Shown here: positions 8,085 through 17,878 of the stretch, piece by piece
Position numbering within the stretch: position 1 is the stretch's first letter
Layout: the number at the start of each line of letters is the position of its first letter
From: Bifidobacterium saguini DSM 23967
GTDB lineage: Bacteria > Actinomycetota > Actinomycetes > Actinomycetales > Bifidobacteriaceae
Direction: 5' to 3'
DNA: 64,000 nt
Assembly (NCBI RefSeq): GCF_000741715.1
Contig: NZ_JGZN01000005.1
Location: forward strand, 62,052 to 126,051
Position numbers and translations under genes: made by a program
The notes under the pieces: generated by a model
The model's input: only the letters and a program-made list of their open reading frames with translations
Told to the model about the DNA's origin: nothing
Database searches by the model: none

Positions 8085-9536
8085 ATGGTTCCAATGAGTG
8101 TCGAGGAGATCGCGCAGGCGGTTGACGGTCGTATCATCGCCGGAGATGCTCCGGCCGGTGCGGCTACAAATGCGGTCAGCGATTCACGGCAGGTTACTGC
8201 TGGCTCGGTGTTCGTGGCCATTAAGGGTGAACGTGTTGACGGTCACGATTACGTGGGTAAGGTCGGTGCTCAGGGTGCCGTGGCTGCCATTGTCGATCAT
8301 GAGGTGCCGGCCCAGGGCCTTGCCCAGATTGTGGTGAAGAACACGGTTGAGGCATTGGGACAACTGGCGAAGCATAATATCGAGCGCCGCCGCCAACTGC
8401 CAGGCGATTTCGATATCATCGGCCTGACTGGATCCGTGGGCAAAACCACCACCAAGGATCTGCTGTCGGCGCTGATGTCCACGCTCGGCCCCACTGTTGC
8501 CCCTATCGGTTCGTTTAATAACGAGATCGGCCTGCCTTTGACAGCGCTCAAGATCGATGGTGATACGCGTTTCTTCGTGGCTGAAATGGGTGCCAACCAT
8601 TTGGGGGAGATCGCACGTTTGACGCGCATTGCTCCACCGAACACGGCCATAGTGTTGAAGGTTGGCGTGGCTCATCTGGGTGAATTCGGCTCTCGTGAAC
8701 GTATTGCTCAGGCCAAGAGTGAGATTGTCGCAGGACTGCTTCCCAATGGTGTTGCCGTACTGAACGGCGATGACGACCATGTGGTTCCGATGGCCAAGAT
8801 CGCCCCGGCGGACGTGATGTGGTTCGGCAAGAACGGTGATCATGAGCCTGAAGTGACGGCAACGGATATTACCGCGGACACGGACGACCATGCTGAATTC
8901 ACGCTGCATGCTGCAGACGGCGCTCAAGTGCGTGTGCATCTGGGCATCCCCGGTGTGCACAATGTGATGAACGCATTGGCCGCGGCTACCGTGGCATTGC
9001 GTTACGGCATGTCGTTGGACGATATTGCGCAGGTGCTTCACGCGCAGCGCACAATCAGCCCTCATCGCATGGCATTGTCCGAGGTCAGCCGCGGGCAGGC
9101 GCATTTCACGCTGATTGATGATTCCTTTAACGCCAACCCCGATTCGATGAAGGCGGGCTTGGAAGGACTGAAAGCCTGGACGGCCAAAGACGGTGGCACG
9201 CCTTTCCGTGTGGCATTGCTCGGCGCAATGCTGGAACTTGGCCACAGCGAAACGGAACTGCACGATTCCGTAGGCCGTTTTGCAGCGGAACTGGGATTGG
9301 ACGCCATCATCGCAGTCGGTTCCGATCAGGATGCGCATTTGCATGATATGGCTCAGGCTTTGGCTCGGGGGGCTGCGAGCGTAGCAGGAGCTTCAGTAGA
9401 CTGTGTTGAGAATATTGATCGTGCCGAACAGCTGGTATTGGACATGGCTGCAAAGCATCCGGATACTGTCGTTTTGCTGAAAGGCTCTCATGCGTCGGGC
9501 TTGAGCGCGTTGGCGGAACGCTGGTCGACTAAGTAG
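8085..9536 (+). CDS. murF: UDP-MurNAc-tripeptide:D-Ala-D-Ala ligase MurF
   Basis: MurF adds D-Ala-D-Ala to the UDP-MurNAc tripeptide, the last cytosolic step in the peptide stem. The N-terminal domain contains SDSRQVTAGSVFVAIKGERV; the ATP loop GLTGSVGKTTTKDLL follows near residue 113. AEMGANHLGEIARLTRIAPP and VLNGDDDHVVPMAK belong to the central domain, and DDSFNANPDSMKAGL starts the C-terminal domain near 343. The start is placed at ATG 8085 because AAGGAG lies at 8071-8076; an upstream in-frame GTG at 8055 has no such site and an ATG at 8094 is also possible. From 8085 the length is 483 residues, usual for MurF. It follows the MurE-like gene by about 50 bases. Confidence 0.94.
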   Translation: MVPMSVEEIAQAVDGRIIAGDAPAGAATNAVSDSRQVTAGSVFVAIKGERVDGHDYVGKVGAQGAVAAIVDHEVPAQGLAQIVVKNTVEALGQLAKHNIERRRQLPGDFDIIGLTGSVGKTTTKDLLSALMSTLGPTVAPIGSFNNEIGLPLTALKIDGDTRFFVAEMGANHLGEIARLTRIAPPNTAIVLKVGVAHLGEFGSRERIAQAKSEIVAGLLPNGVAVLNGDDDHVVPMAKIAPADVMWFGKNGDHEPEVTATDITADTDDHAEFTLHAADGAQVRVHLGIPGVHNVMNALAAATVALRYGMSLDDIAQVLHAQRTISPHRMALSEVSRGQAHFTLIDDSFNANPDSMKAGLEGLKAWTAKDGGTPFRVALLGAMLELGHSETELHDSVGRFAAELGLDAIIAVGSDQDAHLHDMAQALARGAASVAGASVDCVENIDRAEQLVLDMAAKHPDTVVLLKGSHASGLSALAERWSTK

Positions 9537-9574
9537 TAGGTGCCAATTCACCGACAAGAGGAGAGAAACCACTC

Positions 9575-10681
9575 GTGATTGCTCTGATTATTGGAATGCT
9601 GGTGTCGTTGATCGTCACCTTGGTGGGCACCCCTATGCTCATCCAGCTTGTGCATAAACTGCATTACGGCCAATACATTCGCCAAGATGGGCCGAAATCG
9701 CATCTGATCAAGCGCGGTACCCCTACGCTGGGCGGTGTGGTGATTAATTTCGCCATTCTGCTGGGCTGGGGAGCTTCCGCATTGTACCGGTATCTGCGCT
9801 CGGGCGATGTGCCATCCTGGTCGGCGGTACTGGTGCTGTTCGCCATGCTTTCTATGGGCGTGCTTGGCTTCATCGATGATTTCGCCAAAGTGCGCAAGAA
9901 GCAGAATGAGGGCCTGACCGTGGGCGGCAAGTTCATAGGCCAGTTCATTTTCGCCACGATCTACGCGGTTTTGGCATTGATCATCCCCACGAAGTCCGGG
10001 TTCCCAAGCGCTCAGCCGGGCATGAGCTTCATTGAAAAGCCGTTCTTCAGCTTCGACTTCGCAGGCCGTGCTGTGGCCATCATTCTGTTCGTCATTTGGG
10101 TGAACTTCCTGATGACCGCGTGGACCAACGCCGTCAACCTCACCGATGGTCTGGACGGTTTGGCCGCAGGCTCTTCGATGATTTCATTCACCGGTTTCGG
10201 CGTCATCGCATTCTGGGAAAGCTACCACATCAAGGGTGGCGGCCATGAAGGTTACTCATATGCGGTCTCCGATCCACTTGATTTAACGATTATCGCCATC
10301 TGCGCTGCGGTGGCTTGCTTCGGATTCCTGTGGTACAACTCGAATCCTGCATCCATTTTCATGGGCGATACCGGTTCTCTCGCATTGGGCGGCCTGTTCG
10401 CAGCACTATCCATCGCCACCCATACCGAATTCCTGACGGTGATTCTCGGCGGCCTGTACGTGATGGAAGCCATGAGTGACGTTATTCAAGTTGGCTATTT
10501 CAAGATGACGCATAAACGTGTGTTCAAAATGGCGCCAATTCACCATCATTTCGAGTTGCAGGGATGGACTGAAACCAAGGTTGTGGTTCGATTCTGGATG
10601 ATTGAGCTGCTCTTTGTGCTGTTGGCGCTTACTGTGTTCTATGGTGACTGGGTCGCACGCTCCGGTTTGTTGTTCAGCTGA
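9575..10681 (+). CDS. mraY: Phospho-MurNAc-pentapeptide transferase MraY
   Basis: A 368-residue multi-spanning membrane enzyme that transfers phospho-MurNAc-pentapeptide to undecaprenyl phosphate, giving lipid I. About ten hydrophobic helices can be traced. Diagnostic blocks are KRGTPTLGGVVI near residue 47, GFIDDFAKVRKKQNEGL near 93 (containing the DD pair), NAVNLTDGLDGLAAG near 184, FMGDTGSLALGG near 263 and the histidine motif APIHHHFEL near 320. The start is GTG at 9575, preceded by GAGGAGAG. It lies between murF and murD in the usual dcw order. Confidence 0.96.
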   Translation: MIALIIGMLVSLIVTLVGTPMLIQLVHKLHYGQYIRQDGPKSHLIKRGTPTLGGVVINFAILLGWGASALYRYLRSGDVPSWSAVLVLFAMLSMGVLGFIDDFAKVRKKQNEGLTVGGKFIGQFIFATIYAVLALIIPTKSGFPSAQPGMSFIEKPFFSFDFAGRAVAIILFVIWVNFLMTAWTNAVNLTDGLDGLAAGSSMISFTGFGVIAFWESYHIKGGGHEGYSYAVSDPLDLTIIAICAAVACFGFLWYNSNPASIFMGDTGSLALGGLFAALSIATHTEFLTVILGGLYVMEAMSDVIQVGYFKMTHKRVFKMAPIHHHFELQGWTETKVVVRFWMIELLFVLLALTVFYGDWVARSGLLFS

Positions 10682-10734
10682 CGTAATGTAAGCGGCCTAT
10701 CCTCGCTTCGGTGATTGGTGTATCGGGAGGAATG

Positions 10735-12180
10735 ATGCAAGTAGCGGATAAGACAGTGGTTATCGCAGGACTGGGAGTGTCCGGAACTTCGTTGGCTCAA
10801 GTGCTGGCTGAGCGTGGCGCTCATGTCATCGGTGTTGATGAGCGCAAAAGCGAAGCTGATGTGCACTCGTTCGATCAGATTGATTGGGATGGCGTGGATT
10901 ATGTGATGACCTCTCCGGTGTTCAATCCGCGTACACCATTTATTTTGGAAGCCCAGCGCCGCGGTATTCCGGTGATGAGCGAGGTCGAGTTCGCATGGCG
11001 GTTGCGCGTTAACAATGAGCGCACCGGCAAGCCTGCACCGTGGATTGGCATCACCGGAACGAATGGCAAAACATCCACCACGGAAATGACCTCGGAAATG
11101 CTCACCGCCTGCGGTATGGATGCACCTACGGCCGGTAATATCGCATCGGGGGACATGTCCATGAGCCTGTCTCGCTGCGCAACCAACCCTCATCATGATG
11201 TGCTGTGCGTTGAGCTGAGCTCGTTCCAGCTGCATTTCACTGATTCTCTCGAATTGGATTGCGCTGCAATCACCAATATCGCCGACGATCATCTGGACTG
11301 GCACGGCGGGCGTGAGAACTATGCCGCCGATAAGTCGAAAGTGTTCCAGCATGCCAAGCGTGCTATCGTCTACAATGCACAGGATGCTACGGTGAGCGAA
11401 CTGGCAAAGTGTGCGCAGACCGCAGCCGGATGCCGCAAAATCGGTTTTACGCTGGCTGTGCCACAAGCCGGTGAAATCGGTATTGAAGATGGATGGATCA
11501 CCGATCGAAGCGGCGTCTCATCCGGAACGATTGGAGAGCGGGTCAAGCTTGCCCCTATCACGGACTTCACTCATCTGATGGAGCCGAACGGCACCTTATA
11601 CCCACATCTGGTAGCTGACGCATTGACCGCCTTGGCGTTGGTGCTTGGATTGGGCGCCGATGCTGAAATGGCGTTGAACGCGCTGAAGGCGTTCAAACCG
11701 GGCGGCCACCGTATCGAGACGGTGGCAGAAGCTCGGGTAGAAGGCGGCTCCATTCGTTTCGTGGATGATTCCAAGGCAACCAATGGGCATGCCGCACATG
11801 CTTCACTCTCCAGCTTCCCAGATAAATCCGTGGTCTGGATTGCAGGTGGTTTGGCTAAGGGCAGCCGTTTTGAACAGTTGGTGCATGATCAGGCGAAAAC
11901 CATCAAGGCTGCAGTCATCATCGGCAAAGATCAGGAGCCGATGCGCGATGCCTTCCTGAGCCAGGCTCCGGATATTCCGGTAACGTTCATCGATTCGAGC
12001 GACAACGCAACTGTTATGGATCGTGCGGTCGAAGCTTGCGGACAGTATGCCGAAGCCGGCGATGTGGTACTGATGGCACCAGCCTGCGCTTCTATGGATC
12101 AGTTCAAGTCCTATGCCGATCGTGGCAACAAGTTCGCAGCAGCAGCCAAGACTTGGAGCGAGGTGCATGGCCTCCAATGA
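10735..12180 (+). CDS. murD: UDP-MurNAc-L-alanine:D-glutamate ligase MurD
   Basis: MurD adds D-glutamate to UDP-MurNAc-L-Ala. The N-terminal Rossmann-like domain begins [18 protein letters not shown]. The ATP loop [19 protein letters not shown] is near residue 104, ELSSFQLHF and [14 protein letters not shown] are in the central domain, and the C-terminal domain contains [17 protein letters not shown] and [12 protein letters not shown]. The start is set at ATG 10735, five bases beyond GGGAGG at 10725-10730. An in-frame GTG at 10711 would add eight residues but lacks a visible ribosome-binding site. From 10735 the length is 481 residues. Its last 14 bases overlap the likely start of ftsW. Confidence 0.95.
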   Translation: MQVADKTVVIAGLGVSGTSLAQVLAERGAHVIGVDERKSEADVHSFDQIDWDGVDYVMTSPVFNPRTPFILEAQRRGIPVMSEVEFAWRLRVNNERTGKPAPWIGITGTNGKTSTTEMTSEMLTACGMDAPTAGNIASGDMSMSLSRCATNPHHDVLCVELSSFQLHFTDSLELDCAAITNIADDHLDWHGGRENYAADKSKVFQHAKRAIVYNAQDATVSELAKCAQTAAGCRKIGFTLAVPQAGEIGIEDGWITDRSGVSSGTIGERVKLAPITDFTHLMEPNGTLYPHLVADALTALALVLGLGADAEMALNALKAFKPGGHRIETVAEARVEGGSIRFVDDSKATNGHAAHASLSSFPDKSVVWIAGGLAKGSRFEQLVHDQAKTIKAAVIIGKDQEPMRDAFLSQAPDIPVTFIDSSDNATVMDRAVEACGQYAEAGDVVLMAPACASMDQFKSYADRGNKFAAAAKTWSEVHGLQ

Positions 12181-13384
12181 GTCTCCTGCGCGCCGTGTGC
12201 GCGCATCACAAGGCAAACCTGCCCTGACCATTACCGATTACACAGGCTGGCGTAGCCTGTTGAATCCGGTCTGGTGCTATCACGGTTTCCGCACGGCAGT
12301 GGTGGGCCTTACCTGCTTCGGCATCATCATGGTGTTCTCAAGCTCCACGGTGTCGATGGCTGCACAGGGAGTTTCCCCGTTCCTGCGATTGGCATCACAG
12401 GGAGCATTCTGCGCCATTGGCTTGGTTGCGGGTTTTATCGTCATGATGCTGCCGGTGCGTTTCTGGAAGCGTTTCGGCATCGCAGCAATGTGGATTGCCA
12501 TTGCACTGCAGTTTTTGACATTAACTCCGCTGGGTGTCGACGTATATGGCAATCGTGGTTGGTTGAATTTAGGGTTCACTACCATTCAGCCTGCTGAATT
12601 CATGAAATTCGCCGTATGCGTGTGGCTGCCTACGTCCTTATATGCGTCCGGCAAACGATACCGTAAGGACGGCATCAAGGCATATGCCAAGCCACTGCTG
12701 ATATATGGGTTCGGCTTGGTTGCCGTCATTTTGGGTAGAGACCTCGGTACCGCCATGATTCTGCTGTTCATCGGTTTTGCGGCATTTCTTGTGGCGGGAT
12801 TCCCCGGCAAATGGATGATGGCGGGCATTATTGCAGCCGTTGTATTGGTTGCAGGTCTTGCCATATCCAGCCCGAACCGTATGCGCCGAATCCTGGCCAC
12901 TTACGGTGATTGTTCGGCTGCGGATGCACAGACCGTCTGCTACCAGTCGATGCACGCCAAATATGCCATAGCGTCGGGAGGCTTCCTTGGTGTGGGCATC
13001 GGCAATTCGCGCGAGAAATGGAACTATTTGCCTGCAGCGCACAATGACTTCATCTTTGCCATCATTGGTGAGGAAACCGGTTTCGTGGGCTGCCTTGTGG
13101 TGATTGTGTTCTTTGTGATTCTCGGATGGTGCATGATTGCTGTGGCGCTGCAGGTCACTGATCGTTATGTGTCTATGGTGCTGATGTGCATTACCATCTG
13201 GCTTGTTGGTCAGGCGATGGTCAACATCGGTGTGGTTGTTGGCGTGTTCCCGGTGCTGGGCGTGCCTATGCCATTCGTTTCCGCTGGCGGCTCTTCGATG
13301 GTGATGTGTTTGACTGCAGCCGGTCTTGTTGTGGGACTTATGCGATGCCAACCGCAGATTAGGCAATCCCGTCAGAATGTGTAG
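12167..13384 (+). CDS. ftsW: Septal peptidoglycan polymerase FtsW (SEDS family)
   Basis: A 405-residue SEDS-family membrane protein that polymerises lipid II with its partner FtsI. About ten transmembrane helices are visible. Diagnostic stretches are [15 protein letters not shown] near residue 50, [19 protein letters not shown] near 130, [20 protein letters not shown] near 185, [18 protein letters not shown] near 290 and [20 protein letters not shown] near 350. The aspartate and glutamate typical of SEDS polymerases are in the last two loops. ATG at 12167, with GAGCGAGG just upstream, starts a basic N-terminus and overlaps murD by 14 bases. A longer in-frame start at 12113 would lie deep in murD and is rejected. 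Confidence 0.93.
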   Translation: MASNESPARRVRASQGKPALTITDYTGWRSLLNPVWCYHGFRTAVVGLTCFGIIMVFSSSTVSMAAQGVSPFLRLASQGAFCAIGLVAGFIVMMLPVRFWKRFGIAAMWIAIALQFLTLTPLGVDVYGNRGWLNLGFTTIQPAEFMKFAVCVWLPTSLYASGKRYRKDGIKAYAKPLLIYGFGLVAVILGRDLGTAMILLFIGFAAFLVAGFPGKWMMAGIIAAVVLVAGLAISSPNRMRRILATYGDCSAADAQTVCYQSMHAKYAIASGGFLGVGIGNSREKWNYLPAAHNDFIFAIIGEETGFVGCLVVIVFFVILGWCMIAVALQVTDRYVSMVLMCITIWLVGQAMVNIGVVVGVFPVLGVPMPFVSAGGSSMVMCLTAAGLVVGLMRCQPQIRQSRQNV

Positions 13385-13400
13385 AGTACACTCAGTAACC

Positions 13401-14585
13401 ATGACTCAAGGAACACCCCATATCGTTCTCGCCGGCGGCGGTACCGCTGGGCATGTCAATCCTCTGCTTGCTGTGGCTGATGCCATTCGAGATATCGAAC
13501 CGTCTGCGCAGGTTACCGTTATTGGCACTGCCGTTGGTTTGGAGAAAGACCTCGTACCGAATGCGGGGTATGAGCTGGACACCATCGAAAAGGTGCCGTT
13601 CCCTCGCCGCCCGAATTTATATATGCTCAAGTTCCCGGCGAAATGGAAACGCGAAACAGCTAAGGTGCGCAGCATTCTAGAGAAGAGGCAGGCTGATGTT
13701 GTGGCCGGTTTTGGCGGCTATGCGTCGGCGCCGGTATATGCTACGGCACATAAGATGGGGATTCCTATTGCCATCCATGAGCAGAATGCACGCGCCGGTA
13801 TGGCCAATAAGCTTGGTGCCCGTTGGGCCGACTTCATCGGTACCGTTTATGAGCACACCGGGCTGAAGCCGGCAGCGAATGCTCGTATCGAACGTGTCGG
13901 TTTGCCTTTGCGTCCGGCTATTGCCGCGCTGGCTCAGCGTATGGAACAGGATAGGGGAGCGGTGCGCCGGGAATCGGCCGCACTGCTGGGCGTCGATCCG
14001 GATCGTCCGCTGGTGTTGGTCACAGGCGGTTCTCTGGGCGCACAAAGTCTGAATCGTGCCATTGCCTCTTCCGCAGCTGATTTGCTGGCTCATGCGCAAA
14101 TCATTCATTTGACGGGGCGCGGAAAGATCGATGAAGTTCGTGATTTGGTTTCCAAATCGGTTAAGGCGGACGTGTTTACGGGTCTTGGCCCGGATTCGGC
14201 CGGTAAAGGTGATTATCATGCCGCTGAATATCTGGAACGCATTGATTTGGCCTTCGCCTGTGCCGATCTGGTTATTTGCCGTGCTGGAGCCGGCTCGGTG
14301 TCTGAACTTGCGGCACTGGGCCTGCCTGCCATTTACGTGCCATTGCCGATAGGCAACGGTGAACAGCGTTTCAATGCCGAACCGGTCGTTCAGGCAGGTG
14401 GCGGATTGCTGGTGGCGGACAAGGATATGACTCCGGTTTGGGTTCATGACCATGTGCCCGCATTGCTCGCCGACCAAGAACGCTTGGCTGATTTCGGTCG
14501 GAAAGCTTGGGAATACGGCATTCGTGATGCTGCGGCAATCATGGCGCATCGAGTGTTAGATCTCGCCGGCTCGCAGTCAGCCTGA
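13401..14585 (+). CDS. murG: UDP-GlcNAc:lipid I N-acetylglucosaminyltransferase MurG
   Basis: MurG adds GlcNAc to lipid I on the inner membrane face, forming lipid II. The 394-residue GT-B fold protein begins [20 protein letters not shown] with the Gly-rich loop and catalytic His. It also has [16 protein letters not shown] near residue 95, [18 protein letters not shown] near 120, [18 protein letters not shown] near 204 and [20 protein letters not shown] near 293, the last forming the UDP-GlcNAc pocket. The start is ATG at 13401, 16 bases after ftsW. The upstream ribosome-binding site is weak, so translation may depend on coupling with ftsW. A start at 13326 inside ftsW would add residues unrelated to the family. 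Confidence 0.94.
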   Translation: MTQGTPHIVLAGGGTAGHVNPLLAVADAIRDIEPSAQVTVIGTAVGLEKDLVPNAGYELDTIEKVPFPRRPNLYMLKFPAKWKRETAKVRSILEKRQADVVAGFGGYASAPVYATAHKMGIPIAIHEQNARAGMANKLGARWADFIGTVYEHTGLKPAANARIERVGLPLRPAIAALAQRMEQDRGAVRRESAALLGVDPDRPLVLVTGGSLGAQSLNRAIASSAADLLAHAQIIHLTGRGKIDEVRDLVSKSVKADVFTGLGPDSAGKGDYHAAEYLERIDLAFACADLVICRAGAGSVSELAALGLPAIYVPLPIGNGEQRFNAEPVVQAGGGLLVADKDMTPVWVHDHVPALLADQERLADFGRKAWEYGIRDAAAIMAHRVLDLAGSQSA

Positions 14586-14647
14586 AATGACCGAACCTGA
14601 GACGACATACAATATGTGGTTAGGAATAATCCTTCAAGGAGAGTCAA

Positions 14648-16183
14648 TTGTCTCAAGAATCCATTGTGCTTGATCCCACGCGCGCCGCGTTTGATGCGCA
14701 GGCAATTCCAGCCAATCTCGGCTCCACCCACTTTATTGGCATCGGCGGTGCGGGAATGAGCGTATTGGCTGAAATGCTGCATGCTGAAGGCGTGCAGGTT
14801 GACGGATCGGATCGTGAGCACAGTGCTAAGACGGATCGTCTCGAAGCACTCGGTATTACTGTGGAATTTGGCCAGAAGGCTGAGAATGTGGCCGATGCAT
14901 CCACTGTGGTGTATTCAAGCGCTATTAAGCCGGATAATCCGGAGATCGTGGCCGCTCACGACGCCGGTAAGCGAATCGTGCACCGCAGCGACATTCTGGC
15001 ATTGCTGATGAACGGCAAGCAGGCTGTTACGGTGGCCGGCGCGCATGGCAAAACCACCACCAGTTCTATGCTGGCACACATTCTGGTACATGCTGGCATT
15101 GATCCAAGCTATGCAATCGGCGGCTCCATCCAGGGGCCGGATGGCAGCACGCTTGATGGCGGACATGCAGGCAATGGTTCCGTGTTGGTGGCGGAAGCCG
15201 ATGAATCTGACGGCAGCTTCGCCAAGTATCATCCGACTATCGCCATTATCACGAATGCGGAAGCCGACCACCTGGACCATTACGGTGACGAGGAACACTA
15301 CCGTGCTGCTTTTGTCAACCATGCCGGGCACGCTACCGGTCATGTGGTGATTTGCGCCGACGATAAGGACGCGCTTGCTGTATTCGAAGCGTTGCCTGCA
15401 GAAGTCAAGAAGCATACGGTCGTATACGGCACCACACCGAAAGATCAGTTGCCTGATTTGGCGGGAGCCGCATTGGTGGCTATTGCTTCCGAAAGTGAGA
15501 CCGCTGGCAGCGGCACGGAACAGCTCACCTTGGAGTTGCCGGTTGCAGTGACCGGAGATGAATCGGTTTGTCAAAGTGTGGCGTTGAAGGTTCCCGGCAT
15601 CCATAATGCGCGTAATGCCGCTGCCGCCATCACTTCGGCAGTGCTGCTGGGTGTTAAGCCCGCCGATGCGGCAAAGGCCGCTGGCACCTTCCTTGGGGCT
15701 GCTCGTCGTTTCCAGGTGCGCGGCACGGTGAAGCAGGTTACCGTGGTGGATGATTACGCGCACCATCCCACCGAAATCGTGGCTTTGCTTGATGCGGCTC
15801 GCCGTCGCTATCCGCAAAGCGTCATTCGTGTGCTGTTCCAACCGCACTTGTTCTCTCGTACCAAGTTCTTTGCCCGTGAATTCGCCGAGGCTCTTTCCAA
15901 GGCTGACGATGTTATTGTCACCGGTATTTTCCCCGCGCGCGAAAAGCAGGAGGATTTCCCGGATGTAAGCCCGGATACCATCGTGGATGCGGCTCAAGGG
16001 CTGAAGGATGAATCACAAGGTGCTTGGATTCAGTCGGTTGATGATATGTGCCTGGCCGCTAAGATGATGGCTATGCGTGCGCATCACGGCGATGTGATCT
16101 TCACTGTGGGAGCTGGAGACATCACCGATATGGATCAGGTGCTGCTGACCGCTCTGGAAGCGCATAGGGAGAGCTGCGAGTAA
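14648..16183 (+). CDS. murC: UDP-MurNAc:L-alanine ligase MurC
   Basis: MurC joins L-alanine to UDP-MurNAc, the first peptide-stem step. In this 511-residue protein the N-terminal domain carries FIGIGGAGMSVLAEML, the ATP loop is VAGAHGKTTTSSMLAHIL near residue 128, and EADESDGSFAKYHP and ITNAEADHLDHYGD are in the central domain. The C-terminal domain shows VDDYAHHPTEI near 368 and RVLFQPHLFSRTKFF near 396. The TTG start at 14648 is supported by AAGGAG at 14636-14641. About 60 bases separate it from murG. Its stop TAA shares one base with the ftsQ start. Confidence 0.95.
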   Translation: MSQESIVLDPTRAAFDAQAIPANLGSTHFIGIGGAGMSVLAEMLHAEGVQVDGSDREHSAKTDRLEALGITVEFGQKAENVADASTVVYSSAIKPDNPEIVAAHDAGKRIVHRSDILALLMNGKQAVTVAGAHGKTTTSSMLAHILVHAGIDPSYAIGGSIQGPDGSTLDGGHAGNGSVLVAEADESDGSFAKYHPTIAIITNAEADHLDHYGDEEHYRAAFVNHAGHATGHVVICADDKDALAVFEALPAEVKKHTVVYGTTPKDQLPDLAGAALVAIASESETAGSGTEQLTLELPVAVTGDESVCQSVALKVPGIHNARNAAAAITSAVLLGVKPADAAKAAGTFLGAARRFQVRGTVKQVTVVDDYAHHPTEIVALLDAARRRYPQSVIRVLFQPHLFSRTKFFAREFAEALSKADDVIVTGIFPAREKQEDFPDVSPDTIVDAAQGLKDESQGAWIQSVDDMCLAAKMMAMRAHHGDVIFTVGAGDITDMDQVLLTALEAHRESCE

Positions 16184-17223
16184 TGGCCGGCCGTACGGTC
16201 AGTTCTTCAGGCTCTGCCTCTTCTTCAGGCAAGCGTAAAGCTCGCGTTGTTGAATCTCACACGCATCAAGGCAAGACGCCACGCAAGCCACGCACTCGTG
16301 CAGGGCGAAGCGTGGCTTCGAACCTTAAATCGCAGCCGGAGATTCAGGATGTGACTGTTGCCAAGGGCAAAGCCGGGGCTTTTGTTGACGCTCGCGCGTT
16401 GCGCAGCGAGGACTATGTAGCGGAAACATTGCGCCAGACCACAGGCCCTCTCGGGGTGGCCTCACGCCCGAAGGTGGTTGATTTCAAGGCGCGTGCCAAG
16501 GAACGCAGAAAAGCCGGAGTGCGAGTTCTTGCTGCGCGCGTCGCCATTGGAGCGTTGGCGTTGCTACTTGTAGGCGCATTGCTGTGGCTGCTGTTGTTTT
16601 CCTCGGTGTTCCGGTTGGAATCAAATGCCATCAGTGTTTCTGGTGCTAACGAGTGGGTGAGTAGCGAAACCATTCACAGCATTGCGAATAAGCAGTCCGG
16701 CAAATCCTTGTTCTTGGTGTCATCCAATGATGTAGCCAATCAGCTGAAAGCGATTCCGGGTGTTAGCGAGGCAAAGGTTTCCAAGCATTTCCCCAAATCG
16801 ATGAGTGTGGCAATCAAGGCCCAAAAGCCTGCTGCTATGCTGAAAAGCGGCAGTACGCTTACAGCTGTGGATGATCAGGGACGAGTGTTGAACTCAGTGG
16901 AGAATGCCGATGTTCAAGGCATTCCGGTGATTGAGGTCAAGAATGTGGAGAAAAGCCTGAAGAATCGCTCGGTGAAAGGTGCGCTGACGATTTTGGCGGC
17001 TTTGCCGGAATCCATGCGCCAGCAGATTACCAAGGTCACGGTGGCAACCCAGGATTCAGTGACAACTACATTGAACGATGGCGAGCATGTGATTGTCTGG
17101 GGTGATTCTTCACAGCTGAAACTCAAGATGGCCGAAGTCGATAAGATTTTGAACGATCCCAATGTGATTGGTGACTACAAGCAAGTTGATGTGTCTGCAC
17201 CGAGCAGACCAATTCTGAAGTAA
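16183..17223 (+). CDS. ftsQ: Cell division protein FtsQ/DivIB
   Basis: A 346-residue bitopic divisome protein. The first 115 or so residues are basic, Ser/Lys/Arg-rich and cytosolic. A transmembrane helix lies near residues 120-142 (VAIGALALLLVGALLWLLLF), followed by a POTRA domain (RLESNAISVSGANEWVSSET to about residue 215) and an FtsQ domain. The family links FtsL/FtsB to the divisome. ATG at 16183 overlaps the murC stop by one base. This is the last gene of the cluster here: no ddl, sepF or ftsZ follows, because a strong hairpin and the oppositely oriented tmRNA gene come next. Confidence 0.9.
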   Translation: MAGRTVSSSGSASSSGKRKARVVESHTHQGKTPRKPRTRAGRSVASNLKSQPEIQDVTVAKGKAGAFVDARALRSEDYVAETLRQTTGPLGVASRPKVVDFKARAKERRKAGVRVLAARVAIGALALLLVGALLWLLLFSSVFRLESNAISVSGANEWVSSETIHSIANKQSGKSLFLVSSNDVANQLKAIPGVSEAKVSKHFPKSMSVAIKAQKPAAMLKSGSTLTAVDDQGRVLNSVENADVQGIPVIEVKNVEKSLKNRSVKGALTILAALPESMRQQITKVTVATQDSVTTTLNDGEHVIVWGDSSQLKLKMAEVDKILNDPNVIGDYKQVDVSAPSRPILK

Positions 17224-17266
17224 GTGGTAGTTGCTGGTGTCGGATTCATCTACGCAAAACTATGAC

Positions 17267-17300
17267 AAAGGCCGCATAACCATTAGGTTATGCGGCCTTT
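17267..17300. terminator. Terminator hairpin between ftsQ and tmRNA gene
   Basis: A perfect 15-bp stem (17267-17281 with 17286-17300) closes a 4-base loop. It is A-rich on one flank and ends in TTTT on the other, so it can stop transcription in both directions. It lies between the convergent ftsQ and ssrA genes. Confidence 0.85.
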
Positions 17301-17307
17301 TGAATCG

Positions 17308-17701
17308 TGGAGGCGCGGGGAATTGAACCCCGGTCCGATGACCGAGCCCACAGTCTTCTACGTGCGTAGTCTGCTGGCCGTGCGGCGATTTTTCTGCCCC
17401 CATCTGTGTCGCAGACAACCGATGGCGAGCATATCCGCAGTTAAAGTCCCGATGCAGCCCTGAGGCTCAACTGCATCAGCAAGTCTTCTTAACGACGCTC
17501 AGCATCCTCCCAAAGACGAGGAGGAGTGAACGGAGCGGCTGCTCACTGGTTAATCCTGGCGCGAAGCTCAGGCAGCGAGAGCGAACTCAGTGCGGTTAGA
17601 TTTAGCACTTATTCTTTTGTCGGGGTCATCCACGAGTGGACCCGACGTTCTCGGCACGCTTCCCTGCAGCGAACAGGTCACCGTCGAAACCGATCGCCCC
17701 C
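17308..17701 (-). ncRNA. ssrA: Transfer-messenger RNA
   Basis: On the minus strand the gene starts GGGGGCGATCGGTTTCGACG at 17701, the typical tmRNA 5' end. It closes near 17308 with GGGGAATTGAACCCC-type T-arm sequence and CGCCTCC, which pairs with GGGGGCG in the acceptor stem and includes the G-U wobble expected for alanine charging. The tag frame at 17606-17568 reads AKSNRTEFALAA followed by TGA, giving the hydrophobic LAA end that targets stalled proteins for proteolysis. The transcript is about 394 bases. The genomic sequence continues ACGA rather than ACCA, so CCA is presumably added after transcription. A GATAAC box lies about 8 bases before the 5' end. Confidence 0.96.
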
Positions 17702-17813
17702 AATATTGAGTTATCAAACTCTTCCGGCTCTTTTCGGCCGGACTTTTCAATATATCCCTTTACTGGTAGGAATGCAAATCAATACCGCAAATCAGCTCAT
17801 GGAGATATGAAAA

Positions 17814-17850
17814 AGCCTGCGTGAACCGAAGGGGAAGATTCACGCAGGCT
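17814..17850 (-). terminator. Terminator of the MFS permease gene
   Basis: A 12-bp stem (17814-17825 with 17839-17850) has a 13-base loop. On the minus strand it is followed by a short run of T. It sits 28 bases after the end of the permease gene. Confidence 0.8.
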
Positions 17851-17878
17851 CGTCTTGGAATGGCGCTAGAAGCGGCTA

